Origin: Helcococcus massiliensis
GTDB taxonomy: Bacteria > Bacillota > Clostridia > Tissierellales > Peptoniphilaceae
Assembly (NCBI RefSeq): GCF_900258485.1
Contig: NZ_OGVE01000001.1
Coordinates: forward strand, 124,001-188,000
Length of the DNA stretch: 64,000 nt
Direction: 5' to 3'
Each line of letters begins with the position of its first letter. The stretch's first letter is position 1. Both the position numbers and the translations under genes were made by a program. Below the pieces are notes generated by a model. It did not search any database, was not told the origin of the DNA, and saw only the letters and a list, made by a program, of their open reading frames with translations. This document shows, piece after piece, positions 28,199 through 38,185 of this stretch.

Positions 28199-28816
28199 TT
28201 ATTCTTCCAATCTGCTTATAGTATTTTCTTCATTATTTATAAGTCTTATTATATTACTTCTGTGGCTATATATAATGATAATTGAATTTATCAAGGTCAT
28301 TATAAACCAAGCTGTGTTTCCTTGGAAGCCAACATATACTAGTACAGTTAAAGTTATAATAATTGATGTCAGTGACATTATTTTGAATAGTAGATTTATA
28401 GCAACTAACTCAGCAATTTGTATCAAGAAAACAATTGGGGAGAAATACAGGTTTACTCCAAAGGATGTTGCCATGCCCTTACCACCTTTAAAACCATGAT
28501 ATATAGGCCATACATGGCCAATTATTACGGCCACACCAGCTATGTATTTGGCGTAGTCTCGTATTGAAACAAAGTAGTTTGTGGCTAGGTAGTTTGCAAT
28601 AAAGACCGCTAAGTATCCCTTAGCAAAGTCTATAACTAATGAAATTAATGAATATTTTAATCCATAGGCCCTAAAGGTATTTGTTGTACCAGCATTGCCA
28701 CTTCCCTTTTCCCTAATATCTTCTTTGAAAAAAGTTTTACTTACAAACATGGATCCTGAAATAGATCCTATCAAATATGCTAGTAGAAATATAAGTATAC
28801 TGTTCAAATTAAACAT
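28199..28816 (-). CDS. plsY: Acyl-phosphate:glycerol-3-phosphate acyltransferase
   Basis: 205-residue membrane enzyme with about five to seven transmembrane segments. It makes lysophosphatidate from acyl-phosphate and G3P. Conserved loops GSGNAGTTNTFRAYG, GHVWPIYHGFKGGKGMAT and, late, YSHRSNIIRL. Overlaps der by 8 bp. der-plsY-gpsA is a widespread Firmicute order. Confidence 0.95.
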   Translation of the reverse strand: MFNLNSILIFLLAYLIGSISGSMFVSKTFFKEDIREKGSGNAGTTNTFRAYGLKYSLISLVIDFAKGYLAVFIANYLATNYFVSIRDYAKYIAGVAVIIGHVWPIYHGFKGGKGMATSFGVNLYFSPIVFLIQIAELVAINLLFKIMSLTSIIITLTVLVYVGFQGNTAWFIMTLINSIIIIYSHRSNIIRLINNEENTISRLEE

Positions 28817-30131
28817 CGAATCTCCTACTTCTTACTTCAAAGGTCAATGGAACACCCCTGAATGAATAATTTTCTCTTAATTTATTTTCAATAAATCTTA
28901 AGTATGAAAAATGCATTAATTCTTCATCATTTACATAGATTATAAACTTAGGTGGTCTTGTTGTAACTTGTGTCATATAGTAAATTTTCAAGACCTTACC
29001 TTTTTTACTCTTTGGTGGATTTAACAACATGGCATCTCTTAAAATGGTATTTAAGCTACCTGTTTTTATCCTAAAGCTATAATTTTCATCTACTTGGTCA
29101 ATTAATTCAAACAACTTATCAATCCTTGCTTCATCCTTTACTGATATAAAGGCTATTGGTGCATAAGATGCGAAAGTTATTTTATTTCTTATTTCATGTT
29201 CAAAGTCTCTCATAGTGTTGGTAGACTTTTCAATAAGGTCCCACTTATTTACAACAATAATGGAAGCTTTTCTATTATCATGGGCATAACCGATAATTTT
29301 TGTATCTTGTTCAGTTACACCTTCTTCTGCATCTATGAAGAATAAAACCATATCTGCAGAATCTATAGCGTTATATGTCCTGATAGCTGAAAATCTTTCT
29401 ACCCTTGAATCAACAGACCTTTGTCTTCTAAGTCCAGCTGTATCTATAAAGGTATATTTATTTCTATTTCTTTCAAAATCACTGTCTATAGGATCTCTTG
29501 TTGTACCAGGTATATTAGAAACTATAGATCTTTCTTCACCTATTAACATATTTACAAAGGATGATTTACCGACATTTGGCTTACCTATAACAGCAATCTT
29601 AAGTCTATCATCATCATCTTTATCCATATCTCTATTTGGGAATTTTTCAACTATAGCGTCTAATAGATCTCCTAGGCCATAGCCTTGTTCAGCAGAAATT
29701 ATATGCAGTTCTTCAAATCCAAGAGTGTAGAAGTCATAAACTGAAAGAGGTGTTTCTCTTTGTTCAATCTTGTTTACAACTACCATTATTTCTCTTCCAG
29801 ACTTTCTTAACTTTTCAGCTATAAGCTCATCTAAACTTGTAATTCCTGCTCTACCATCAACTAAAAGGATGATAAGGTCTGAGGAATCGATAGCTAAGTT
29901 AGCTTGGTTTTCAATATCTTTATTGAAATCACCACTATCATCTAACTCTAATCCACCTGTATCAACTAGGGTAAAGTGATTATTTTGCCATTCTACTTCG
30001 CTATATAGCCTATCCCTTGTTATACCAGGGGTATCTTCTGTAATGGATAATCTCTTACCAACTAATTTATTAAATAAAGTCGACTTCCCAACATTGGGTC
30101 TTCCTATTATACTTACTATTGGTTTAGCCAT
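28809..30131 (-). CDS. der: Ribosome assembly GTPase Der (EngA)
   Basis: 440 residues with two tandem G domains: G1 GRPNVGKST (about 8) with DTPG and NKIE, and G1 GKPNVGKSS (about 185) with DTAG and NKWD. A KH-like C-terminal domain closes the protein (about 350-440). Essential for 50S maturation. Confidence 0.97.
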   Translation of the reverse strand: MAKPIVSIIGRPNVGKSTLFNKLVGKRLSITEDTPGITRDRLYSEVEWQNNHFTLVDTGGLELDDSGDFNKDIENQANLAIDSSDLIILLVDGRAGITSLDELIAEKLRKSGREIMVVVNKIEQRETPLSVYDFYTLGFEELHIISAEQGYGLGDLLDAIVEKFPNRDMDKDDDDRLKIAVIGKPNVGKSSFVNMLIGEERSIVSNIPGTTRDPIDSDFERNRNKYTFIDTAGLRRQRSVDSRVERFSAIRTYNAIDSADMVLFFIDAEEGVTEQDTKIIGYAHDNRKASIIVVNKWDLIEKSTNTMRDFEHEIRNKITFASYAPIAFISVKDEARIDKLFELIDQVDENYSFRIKTGSLNTILRDAMLLNPPKSKKGKVLKIYYMTQVTTRPPKFIIYVNDEELMHFSYLRFIENKLRENYSFRGVPLTFEVRSRRFDV

Positions 30132-30133
30132 TT

Positions 30134-31363
30134 TTACTCCTTATATAAAGGGAATCTAGATGTCAATTCCTTTACTTTTTTACTAATATTTTCTTTACTA
30201 TCTTTATCAAGTAACAAGTCTGCAATTAATTGGGCTACATAAGACATGTCATCTTCTTTTAAGCCCCTACTTGTCATTGCAGGTGTACCTATTCTAATAC
30301 CTGATGTTACAACAGGTCCTTTTTTATCGTTTGGAATGGTATTTTTATTTACTGTTATATGCACTTCATCTAACATAGCTTCAGCTTCCTTACCTGTGTA
30401 GGCTGTGCTAGTTAAGTCAAGCAATAATAAATGGTTGTCTGTACCACCAGATACTAATCTTATACCATTTTTGGTGAATGTCTTTTCCATAGCCTTGGCA
30501 TTTTTTATAACTTGATTTTGGTAATCTTTGAACTCATCAGACATAGCTTCTTTAAAGGCAACAGCCTTTGCTGCTATGATGTGTTCTAAAGGTCCACCCT
30601 GGCTACCTGGAAAGATTGATTTATCAATAGCCTTGGCATACTTTTCTGTAGATAAGATAAAGGCCCCCCTTGGTCCTCTCAAAGTCTTGTGACTAGTAGA
30701 TGTAACTACATCAGCATATGGTACTGGACTTTGGTGAAGTCCTGCAGCTACCAAACCTGCAATATGAGCCATATCAACCATAAATATAGCTCCAACCTCA
30801 TCACAGATTTCTCTAAATTTGCTAAAGTCTATTTTCCTTGGATAAGCAGAAGCTCCTGCTAATATCATTTTTGGTTTCTCTTTAATAGCTAATTCTCTTA
30901 GCTTATCATAGTCAATAAGCTCTGTTTCTGGATCTAAACTATAGTGGATAAAGTTATATAATTTACCAGAAAATGAAACTGGTGACCCGTGAGTTAGGTG
31001 TCCACCTTCACTGAGGGACATACTTAAAACTTTGTCACCCGGTTCTAGTAAGGCCATGTAAGCTGCAAGGTTTGCAGATGAACCACTATGGGCTTGGACA
31101 TTTGCATGTTCACTACCATAAAGTTTTTTAGCTCTTTCTATGGCTAGACTTTCTATTTCGTCAATATACTCACAACCACCATAGTATCTCCTATTTGGAT
31201 ATCCTTCTGCATACTTGTTGGTTAAGATAGAACCAGCAGCTTCAAGAATTGCAGGAGAAACAAAGTTTTCTGAAGCAATCAGCTCTATATTATTTTCTTG
31301 CCTATTTTTTTCTTTTTCAATCATTTGGTATAAATCATTATCAAATTGCTTCAGATATTTCAT
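30134..31363 (-). CDS. glyA: Serine hydroxymethyltransferase
   Basis: 409 residues, PLP enzyme interconverting serine and glycine with tetrahydrofolate and supplying one-carbon units. PLP lysine in [13 protein letters not shown] (about 225), [12 protein letters not shown]-like phosphate loop (AHSGSSAN), GTPAMTSRG at the C-terminal domain. Two-base gap to der. No glycine riboswitch or leader is visible because it sits within the long transcript. Confidence 0.97.
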   Translation of the reverse strand: MKYLKQFDNDLYQMIEKEKNRQENNIELIASENFVSPAILEAAGSILTNKYAEGYPNRRYYGGCEYIDEIESLAIERAKKLYGSEHANVQAHSGSSANLAAYMALLEPGDKVLSMSLSEGGHLTHGSPVSFSGKLYNFIHYSLDPETELIDYDKLRELAIKEKPKMILAGASAYPRKIDFSKFREICDEVGAIFMVDMAHIAGLVAAGLHQSPVPYADVVTSTSHKTLRGPRGAFILSTEKYAKAIDKSIFPGSQGGPLEHIIAAKAVAFKEAMSDEFKDYQNQVIKNAKAMEKTFTKNGIRLVSGGTDNHLLLLDLTSTAYTGKEAEAMLDEVHITVNKNTIPNDKKGPVVTSGIRIGTPAMTSRGLKEDDMSYVAQLIADLLLDKDSKENISKKVKELTSRFPLYKE

Positions 31364-31379
31364 ATTTGCTCCTTATTTT

Positions 31380-33134
31380 TTAATCTCTAAATTCTAATCC
31401 TAATTCTTCTAGTTGAGCTTCTTCCACCTTGGTTGGAGCTTGAGACATCAAGTCTGTAGCTGATTGTGTTTTAGGGAAGGCTATAACATCTTTAATATTT
31501 GTCTTATTTAATAGGGTCATTACAAACCTATCAAGACCAAAGGCTAAACCACCATGTGGAGGTGTACCATATTTTAGAGCTTCTACAAAGAATCCAAATT
31601 TTCTTTCTATGTCTTCTTCACTTAATTTCAAAGCCTTAAATAGTCTTTGTTGAAGGTCTGAATTGTTGATCCTTATTGATCCTCCACCCATCTCATCACC
31701 ATTGATAACTATATCGTAAGCTTTTGCCCTTACTTTTTCAGGCTCACTTTCCAATAGCTCAATATCTTCATCTACAGGATGTGTGAATGGATGGTGTTTT
31801 GCAACATACCTATCTTCTTCTTCGTTGTATTCAAACATTGGGAATTCATTTATCCACGTGATAGCATATTCGTCATCTTTGAATTCAACATGGTCATTTG
31901 CTACCATTACTCTTAAGCTACCCATATAGTCAAGAGCCTTGTCTTCTTTATCGATTATTACTAAGGCAAGGTCATTTTCTTCCAATTTCAATCTTTCAAT
32001 TAATTTTTCATTGAAATCTGGATTTAAGAATTTATTAATTGAAGATTTTATTTCACCATCTTCATACCTAAACCATAATAGTCCTGAAGCTCCGATTCCC
32101 TTAACTTCCTTAGTTAATTTATCAATTTGTTTTCTTGAATATTCACTACTTAAACCATTGAAGTTGATAGCTTTAATCTTTTTACCTTCAGCAACAGCAT
32201 CATTGAATAGATTAAATTCAATTGCTGCTTCTAAGTCTGAAATATCTTGGATTTCAAATCCATATCTTAAATCAGGTTTGTCAGAACCAAATCTTTCCAT
32301 AGCTTCCTTGTAGGTTAATCTTGGGAATGGTAATTGAAGGTCAATGTTTTTTACTTTTTTGAATATATATTGGATAAGTTTTTCATTGATTTCTATTACA
32401 TCTTCTTCGTCTACAAAGGACATTTCTAAGTCAACTTGGGTAAATTCTGGTTGTCTATTTGCTCTTAAATCTTCATCTCTAAAGCATTTAGCAACTTGGT
32501 AATACCTATCAAGACCACCAATCATTAACAATTGCTTGTATAATTGTGGTGACTGAGGTAAGGCGTAAAATGATCCAGGGTGTACTCTTGAAGGTACTAC
32601 GTAGTCCCTAGCTCCTTCAGGTGTTGGCTTCATTAAAAATGGAGTTTCAACTTCAACAAAGTCATTTTCATATAAGAAATCTCTAAAGGCCTTAACAATT
32701 TCAGCCCTCATTTTTAAGGTTTCTTGCATAGAATGTTTTCTTAAGTCTAAATACCTATATTTTAATCTTAAATCTTCTGATGCATTGTCCCCATCTTTTA
32801 TATAAATTGGTGGAGTTTGAGCCTTATCGTAAACTTTTAATTCACTTACTATAACTTCTATGTCACCTGTTGGGATATCTGGATTTTTAGATTCTCTTTC
32901 TGAAACTTTACCAGTGATTCCTATAACATATTCTGATTTTAATTCTTTAGACCTTAAATATAAGTCTTCATTGTCATCTTTTTTAAAAACTAATTGGCTA
33001 ATTCCTGTTTTATCTCTTAAGTCTACAAATAAAAGTGGTCCTAAGTCTCTAGTTTTTTGCACCCAACCTTTTAAGGTTACTTCTTCATTTAAATTGTCCA
33101 AATTTAATTGTCCACAATAGTTTGTTCTTTTCAT
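31380..33134 (-). CDS. aspS: Aspartyl-tRNA synthetase (bacterial type)
   Basis: 584 residues, class IIb. N-terminal OB anticodon domain (about 1-105), catalytic motif 2 FRDEDLRANRQPEFTQVDLEMSF, bacterial insertion (GAD) domain in the middle, motif 3 GLAFGLDRFVM. Length is usual for bacterial AspRS. Whether it is discriminating cannot be decided here (gatCAB not in window). No T-box precedes it, since it lies 2 bases after the MBL gene. Confidence 0.96.
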   Translation of the reverse strand: MKRTNYCGQLNLDNLNEEVTLKGWVQKTRDLGPLLFVDLRDKTGISQLVFKKDDNEDLYLRSKELKSEYVIGITGKVSERESKNPDIPTGDIEVIVSELKVYDKAQTPPIYIKDGDNASEDLRLKYRYLDLRKHSMQETLKMRAEIVKAFRDFLYENDFVEVETPFLMKPTPEGARDYVVPSRVHPGSFYALPQSPQLYKQLLMIGGLDRYYQVAKCFRDEDLRANRQPEFTQVDLEMSFVDEEDVIEINEKLIQYIFKKVKNIDLQLPFPRLTYKEAMERFGSDKPDLRYGFEIQDISDLEAAIEFNLFNDAVAEGKKIKAINFNGLSSEYSRKQIDKLTKEVKGIGASGLLWFRYEDGEIKSSINKFLNPDFNEKLIERLKLEENDLALVIIDKEDKALDYMGSLRVMVANDHVEFKDDEYAITWINEFPMFEYNEEEDRYVAKHHPFTHPVDEDIELLESEPEKVRAKAYDIVINGDEMGGGSIRINNSDLQQRLFKALKLSEEDIERKFGFFVEALKYGTPPHGGLAFGLDRFVMTLLNKTNIKDVIAFPKTQSATDLMSQAPTKVEEAQLEELGLEFRD

Positions 33135-33136
33135 TT

Positions 33137-33772
33137 TTACTCCTCTAATGGTACATATGGATTGTTTATTTTTTCTTCTTTTACCTGGGAATTGTTACCA
33201 TGTCCTGGTAAAATAATAGCTTGGTCATCACAATTTTTATAAAATATATTTCTAATAGAATTTATCAAATCTTTAGGATTTGAACCTGGTAAATCAGTCC
33301 TACCAACTGAATGTTGAAAAACTAAATCACCAGAAAATACGAGTTCATTTCCAAGTTTATAAATTAGATGGTCATAAGAATGGCCAGGTGTATGGTAGTA
33401 TTCAAATATTTCAAACTTACCATGATCACCTTTCAGATAAATGTCAGCATCTAAATTTAATTCATCTATATCAGAGTAAAGACCGCTTAAATTAAGCATG
33501 GGATTTGTTAAGTAATCTTTACACTTTTCATGAGCCACTATCTTAGCCTTATAATTTTTTCTCCAAAAGTCGGCTGAAATTATATGGTCCCAGTGTCCAT
33601 GTGTAAGTAATAAGTAATTTACCTTAAGACCTAATTTTTCAATTGTATCAATAAATAATTTACTTTCGCTAGATGCATCTATTATCCAAGCATTTTTACT
33701 TTCTTCATCATAGATTAGATATGAATTTGTATTCATTGGATTGTTGCCATCTTTTAACAACTTCAATTTCAT
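33137..33772 (-). CDS. Metallo-beta-lactamase-fold hydrolase (glyoxalase II-like)
   Basis: 211 residues with the metal motif LTHGHWDH (about 56-63), later HTPGHSYDH, SGDLVF and LPGHG. These are the two-metal ligands of the MBL fold. The layout resembles YqgX/glyoxalase II-like hydrolases often found beside dtd and aspS in Firmicutes. Substrate unknown. Confidence 0.9.
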   Translation of the reverse strand: MKLKLLKDGNNPMNTNSYLIYDEESKNAWIIDASSESKLFIDTIEKLGLKVNYLLLTHGHWDHIISADFWRKNYKAKIVAHEKCKDYLTNPMLNLSGLYSDIDELNLDADIYLKGDHGKFEIFEYYHTPGHSYDHLIYKLGNELVFSGDLVFQHSVGRTDLPGSNPKDLINSIRNIFYKNCDDQAIILPGHGNNSQVKEEKINNPYVPLEE

Positions 33773-33780
33773 TTTAACTC

Positions 33781-34230
33781 CTAGTATTCTTTCTTTGAGT
33801 CTAATTGTATGGTTACAGGCCCATCATTAATCAATGATATTTGCATGTCAGCAGCAAACTTACCAGTTTGTACTTTTGGAAATTCATTTTTTAATCTTTC
33901 CACAAATTCTAAGTATAAGTCATTGGCCTTTTCTCCATTTGCTGATTGGGTAAAGGATGGCCTAAAGCCTTTTCTTACATCACCGTATAAGGTAAATTGT
34001 GAAACAAGCATTATTTCACCATCTATATCTTTGACAGATAAATTCATCTTATCGTCTTCATCTGAAAAAATACGTAAACCTGTAATTTTTCTGATTAGAT
34101 AATCAATATCACTTGTGTCATCTTCGTTGGATACACCTAAAAATACAAGTAAGCCTTGGTTAATTTTTGAATATAATTCTCCATCTACAGATAAGTCAAC
34201 TTTTTTTACTCTTTGTACTAATGCTCTCAA
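33781..34230 (-). CDS. dtd: D-aminoacyl-tRNA deacylase
   Basis: 149 residues, full length. It hydrolyses D-amino acids from tRNA. SQFTLYGDVRKGFRPSF and the C-terminal cross-subunit motif NDGPVTIQL (Gly-cisPro; NSGPVT is commoner). Two bases after rel, the usual rel-dtd pair. Confidence 0.96.
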   Translation of the reverse strand: MRALVQRVKKVDLSVDGELYSKINQGLLVFLGVSNEDDTSDIDYLIRKITGLRIFSDEDDKMNLSVKDIDGEIMLVSQFTLYGDVRKGFRPSFTQSANGEKANDLYLEFVERLKNEFPKVQTGKFAADMQISLINDGPVTIQLDSKKEY

Positions 34231-34232
34231 AA

Positions 34233-36377
34233 CTACTCCCTAAATACGTTTAATGTACCGTCTATCTTCTTAACACTTCTAAAAATTGTTTCACTTTCAT
34301 TGTTAGATTTAACCTTGATACTTAATTGGATAAGTATGGTTCCATCAGCATTGATTTTAGAACGAATGGATGTGATGTTGTATCCATTTTTTGATAGTTC
34401 TTTGGTCAAATCAGCTAGGTAACCTGGCCTATCTAAACTGATAATATTTATAACTATTGGGAATTCTGATTCTGTATTTATATTCCACTGAACCTTTATA
34501 AATCTATCTTTGTTGGTTAAGTTTCTTACATTTACACAATTTTTCCTATGAACTGTAATTCCTCTACCTGTTGTAATATAACCAATTACCGGATCACCTG
34601 GTACAGGTGAACAACATTTAGCAAATTTAATATCAAGATTGGTTAAATCGTCAATTATAATACCTTCACTTAAGTTTGAAGAAGTATTGCTATCAGTCTT
34701 ATTTATAAGATTTGACTGGTCTTCTTTTTCTCCATATTTTTCATCATATTTTTTCTCTAAGATTCTTGCTATGGTTTCAACATTTGTAGAACCACTACCA
34801 ATAGCTGCATAGATATTGTCCATTGATGAATTATTGTACTTGTCAAGTAGGTAGTCTAAAAATTCATTTGATAGGATAACCTTTAAGTCATACTCTTTTG
34901 CTTTAAGATTATTTTCTAATAATTCTTTACCATTTTCAATATTATTTTCTCTAGATTGCTTCTTAAAATATGCCTTTATCTTGTTTTTAGCATTTGAAGA
35001 TACTACAAATTCTAACCAGTCTAGGTTTGGTCCGGATGAATTTTTTGAAGTAAGTATATTTACAATATCTCCTGTTTTTAACTTATAGTCTAAAGAAACT
35101 ATCTTACCATTTACCTTGGCTCCAACAGTTGTATTCCCAACTTCTGAGTGAACCCTGTAGGCAAAGTCTATAGGTGTTGCACCTTTAGCTAGGTCAACCA
35201 CATCTCCATTTGGTGTAAATACATAAACCTCATCATTAAATAGGTCTCCCTTAAAGGAATCCATAAATTCATAAGCTGAAGTGTCCTTACCCCATTCTAT
35301 AAGTTGTCTAATCCAATTTAATCTATTGTCAAAGTTTGAAGCTTTCTTTTTACCTTCCTTATATTGCCAGTGGTTGGCAATACCAAACTCAGCGTTTTTG
35401 TGCATTTCTTCAGTTCTTATTTGAACTTCAAAAACCTGTCCCTTTTCACCTATAACTGTGGTATGAAGTGATTGGTAAAAGTTTGGCTTTGGCATGGCTA
35501 TATAGTCCTTAAATCTGCCTGGTATTGGCTTCCAAAGATTGTGAACAATACCTAATACAGCATAACATTCAGATATTTCTTTTACTATAACCCTAACTGC
35601 AATCAAGTCAAATATATTATCTATACTTGTATCTTGTTTTTTCATCTTATTCCAAATACTATATATACCTTTTGGTCTACCAGTAATGGTAAAGTCTATA
35701 TGTATCTTTTTCAATTCGTCAGATAAGATCTGAATAATTTTTTCAATTTGGTGTTCTCTTTCAGATCTCTTTGTATCTATCTGTTGGGCAACACTGTAGT
35801 AAGAAACGGGATCTATATATCTTAGACAAAGATCTTCTAATTCCCACTTAACTGAGTTAATACCTAGTCTATGAGCTATAGGTACATATATTTCAAGAGT
35901 TTCTTTGGCTGTAGAAATTTGCTTCTCCCTATTTTTGTACTCTAAGGTCCTCATATTGTGTAGGCGGTCAGCAAGTTTGATAATAATAACTCTTATATCA
36001 TTTGCCATAGCTAAGACCATCTTACGGATACTTTCTATTTGAGCTTCTTCTTTTGACTTATATTGAAGATTTTTAAGCTTGGTAACTCCATCAACTAATT
36101 CTGTGATTTCCCTACCAAACTCATTTACCATTTCTTCTTTGCTATAATCAGTATCTTCTAAGACATCGTGCATTAATCCTGCACAAATTGTCTCATCATC
36201 CATTTCTAACTGGGCTAAAATCATAGCTACTGCAAGAGGATGGACTATATAAGCTTCACCAGAATTACGCACTTGTCCCTTGTGCTTTTCTTCCGCAAGT
36301 TTATAAGCCTTTGTTATTAAAGCCACATCAGCATTTTTATTATATTTTTTTACCGCTTCAATTAATTTGTCTAACAT
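34233..36377 (-). CDS. Bifunctional (p)ppGpp synthetase/hydrolase Rel
   Basis: 714 residues, long RSH protein. HD hydrolase domain (about 25-180; HPLAVAMIL, LMHDVLEDTDYS), synthetase domain (about 235-350; NIFDLIAVRVIV, YQSLHTTV), TGS (about 380-445; VDLAKGATPIDFAYRVHSEVG), zinc-finger/helical part with KCCSPVPGD, and ACT domain at the end. The HD residues and the synthetase core are both intact, so it should make and degrade the alarmone in the stringent response. Confidence 0.95.
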   Translation of the reverse strand: MLDKLIEAVKKYNKNADVALITKAYKLAEEKHKGQVRNSGEAYIVHPLAVAMILAQLEMDDETICAGLMHDVLEDTDYSKEEMVNEFGREITELVDGVTKLKNLQYKSKEEAQIESIRKMVLAMANDIRVIIIKLADRLHNMRTLEYKNREKQISTAKETLEIYVPIAHRLGINSVKWELEDLCLRYIDPVSYYSVAQQIDTKRSEREHQIEKIIQILSDELKKIHIDFTITGRPKGIYSIWNKMKKQDTSIDNIFDLIAVRVIVKEISECYAVLGIVHNLWKPIPGRFKDYIAMPKPNFYQSLHTTVIGEKGQVFEVQIRTEEMHKNAEFGIANHWQYKEGKKKASNFDNRLNWIRQLIEWGKDTSAYEFMDSFKGDLFNDEVYVFTPNGDVVDLAKGATPIDFAYRVHSEVGNTTVGAKVNGKIVSLDYKLKTGDIVNILTSKNSSGPNLDWLEFVVSSNAKNKIKAYFKKQSRENNIENGKELLENNLKAKEYDLKVILSNEFLDYLLDKYNNSSMDNIYAAIGSGSTNVETIARILEKKYDEKYGEKEDQSNLINKTDSNTSSNLSEGIIIDDLTNLDIKFAKCCSPVPGDPVIGYITTGRGITVHRKNCVNVRNLTNKDRFIKVQWNINTESEFPIVINIISLDRPGYLADLTKELSKNGYNITSIRSKINADGTILIQLSIKVKSNNESETIFRSVKKIDGTLNVFRE

Positions 36378-36378
36378 A

Positions 36379-38130
36379 TTACCTCATTGTAACTATATTT
36401 AGCTGAATATTGGATTGTCCCATAAATTCATTTATAGTTATTTTATAGACTATGTCTACATTTTTGTTTTTTAATAATAGTAAGTCTTCTTTACTTGTAA
36501 AATTATATTTATCTTCGAATTTTTCATATAAGCTTTCTAAATTAAAGGCTATAGCTTCTAAACTATTATTTTTGTCTCTTAGAATTAATTTCAAAACATT
36601 TCTATTTTGTCCCAATATTTTAGCATCCATTACTTCTACATTTCTACTTGCAAATATTGGTTCAGCAAAGCCTAGACCAAAAGGTCTTAGCTGGTCTATT
36701 TCCTTTATCATATTTCTATTGATCATATTAAAAGTCAATAGATCATCAATATTTACTTCTTTTATGAAGTCTTCTTTCTTTAACTTAGACTTTTCATTTA
36801 ATAATCTAGAAAACTTATCTAATTTTAACGGATCTATACTTAAACCACATGCCATAGCATGGCCACCAAAGGCTTCAAATATGTCCCTAATTTCATTTAA
36901 CTCTTCAAACATATTATAGGATGGTATAGACCTTCCTGATCCTTTGATTATATCATCTTTGCTTGATGATGTTAATATTATTGTAGGTCTATTGTATCTA
37001 TCTTTAATCCTACCTGCTACTAGGCCACAAATGCTCTCATGTATAGATTTTTCATATAATACAATTATATCATTATTATATAATTTTTCATCTTCAATTC
37101 TCTTGTTAGCAATATCTATAGCTTCATTTGTTAACTGTTTTCTTTCGTTGTTTAATTCAACTAAAGTTTTAGCATATTCTTTAACATTATTTATATCACT
37201 ATCTATGAATAATTCTACACCGAGTCTTGCAGTGTAAAGTCTTCCAGAGGAATTTACACTTGGGCCTATCAAAAATCCAACTGTATATACACTTACGTCC
37301 TTGTCCCATTGTAATTCTTCTAATAAAGTTTTTACACCTAAATTTTCTCTTTTAGATAGAAGTTCTAGGCCATGTCTTACAAGTATCCTATTTTCGTCTA
37401 CCAAGGGCATCATATCGCTGATAGTACCTAGGGCAGCAAATTGCGAAAGCTTGTAAATACAATTTCTATCTATGCCCAAACTATGACCATACATTTCAGT
37501 AAGTCCTAAAACAAACTTGAAGGCTACACTTGCACCACATATTTCTTTAAATCTAGATTCGTCATCTTGTAAGTGTGGATTTATAATTGCATCAGCTTCC
37601 ACCAATAAGTCTTTTCCATCTTTTTTTGCAGGCTCATGGTGGTCAGTTACTATAACTGTCATACCAAGCTCTTTGGCAAACTTAACTGCTTCAAAGGCTG
37701 CTATACCATTGTCACAAGTAATAATCAATTCATATCCATCTTCTTTAGCTTTTTCAACTATAGAATTATTTAATCCATATCCATCCTCTATCCTGTCAGG
37801 AATAGCATAGTCAACATCTTGATAAAAAAGCTTTATAGCCTTGTAAAGAATAACTGTAGCGGCAACTCCGTCCTGGTCATAGTCACCAACAATCAGAATT
37901 TTTTTTCTTTGCCTTATGGACTCCATAAATATTTCTATGGCTTTTTTCATATTTTTTAGGTCAAAAGGACTATATAAGTCTTCAAGTGAATTTGAGAATA
38001 TTGCTTTCTTTTCAGATTCACTTGTTAATTCTCTATTAGCTAAAATCCTCTTTTGTAGGTCCGTAAAATTATTGTCTGTAGCTATTTTTTTGTAAGTTTC
38101 ATAATTATTTAATATAAACCATTTTTCCAT
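36379..38130 (-). CDS. recJ: Single-stranded-DNA exonuclease RecJ
   Basis: 583 residues. 5'-3' exonuclease of DHH family: DYDQDGVAATVILYKAI (about 82-98), VTDHHEP (about 162), DHHA1 domain with GRSIPSYNM..FEAFGGHAMACG, and a C-terminal OB region. It works in mismatch and recombinational repair. One base upstream of rel. Confidence 0.95.
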   Translation of the reverse strand: MEKWFILNNYETYKKIATDNNFTDLQKRILANRELTSESEKKAIFSNSLEDLYSPFDLKNMKKAIEIFMESIRQRKKILIVGDYDQDGVAATVILYKAIKLFYQDVDYAIPDRIEDGYGLNNSIVEKAKEDGYELIITCDNGIAAFEAVKFAKELGMTVIVTDHHEPAKKDGKDLLVEADAIINPHLQDDESRFKEICGASVAFKFVLGLTEMYGHSLGIDRNCIYKLSQFAALGTISDMMPLVDENRILVRHGLELLSKRENLGVKTLLEELQWDKDVSVYTVGFLIGPSVNSSGRLYTARLGVELFIDSDINNVKEYAKTLVELNNERKQLTNEAIDIANKRIEDEKLYNNDIIVLYEKSIHESICGLVAGRIKDRYNRPTIILTSSSKDDIIKGSGRSIPSYNMFEELNEIRDIFEAFGGHAMACGLSIDPLKLDKFSRLLNEKSKLKKEDFIKEVNIDDLLTFNMINRNMIKEIDQLRPFGLGFAEPIFASRNVEVMDAKILGQNRNVLKLILRDKNNSLEAIAFNLESLYEKFEDKYNFTSKEDLLLLKNKNVDIVYKITINEFMGQSNIQLNIVTMR

Positions 38131-38142
38131 TTATCTTCCTTA

Positions 38143-38177
38143 TAAAAAAAATGAAAAGTAAAAACTTTTCATTTTTT
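38143..38177 (-). terminator. Hairpin terminator between yajC and recJ
   Basis: AAATGAAAAGT / ACTTTTCATTT with eight T on the minus strand, in the 55-base gap before recJ. Probably ends or attenuates the queA-tgt-yajC transcript. No obvious recJ promoter lies beyond it. Confidence 0.7.
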
Positions 38178-38185
38178 ATCCTATC

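Noticed and set aside
30134-33134. Glycine riboswitch or T-box leader for glyA/aspS
   Set aside because: Gaps are only 2-16 bases, leaving no room for a leader RNA.
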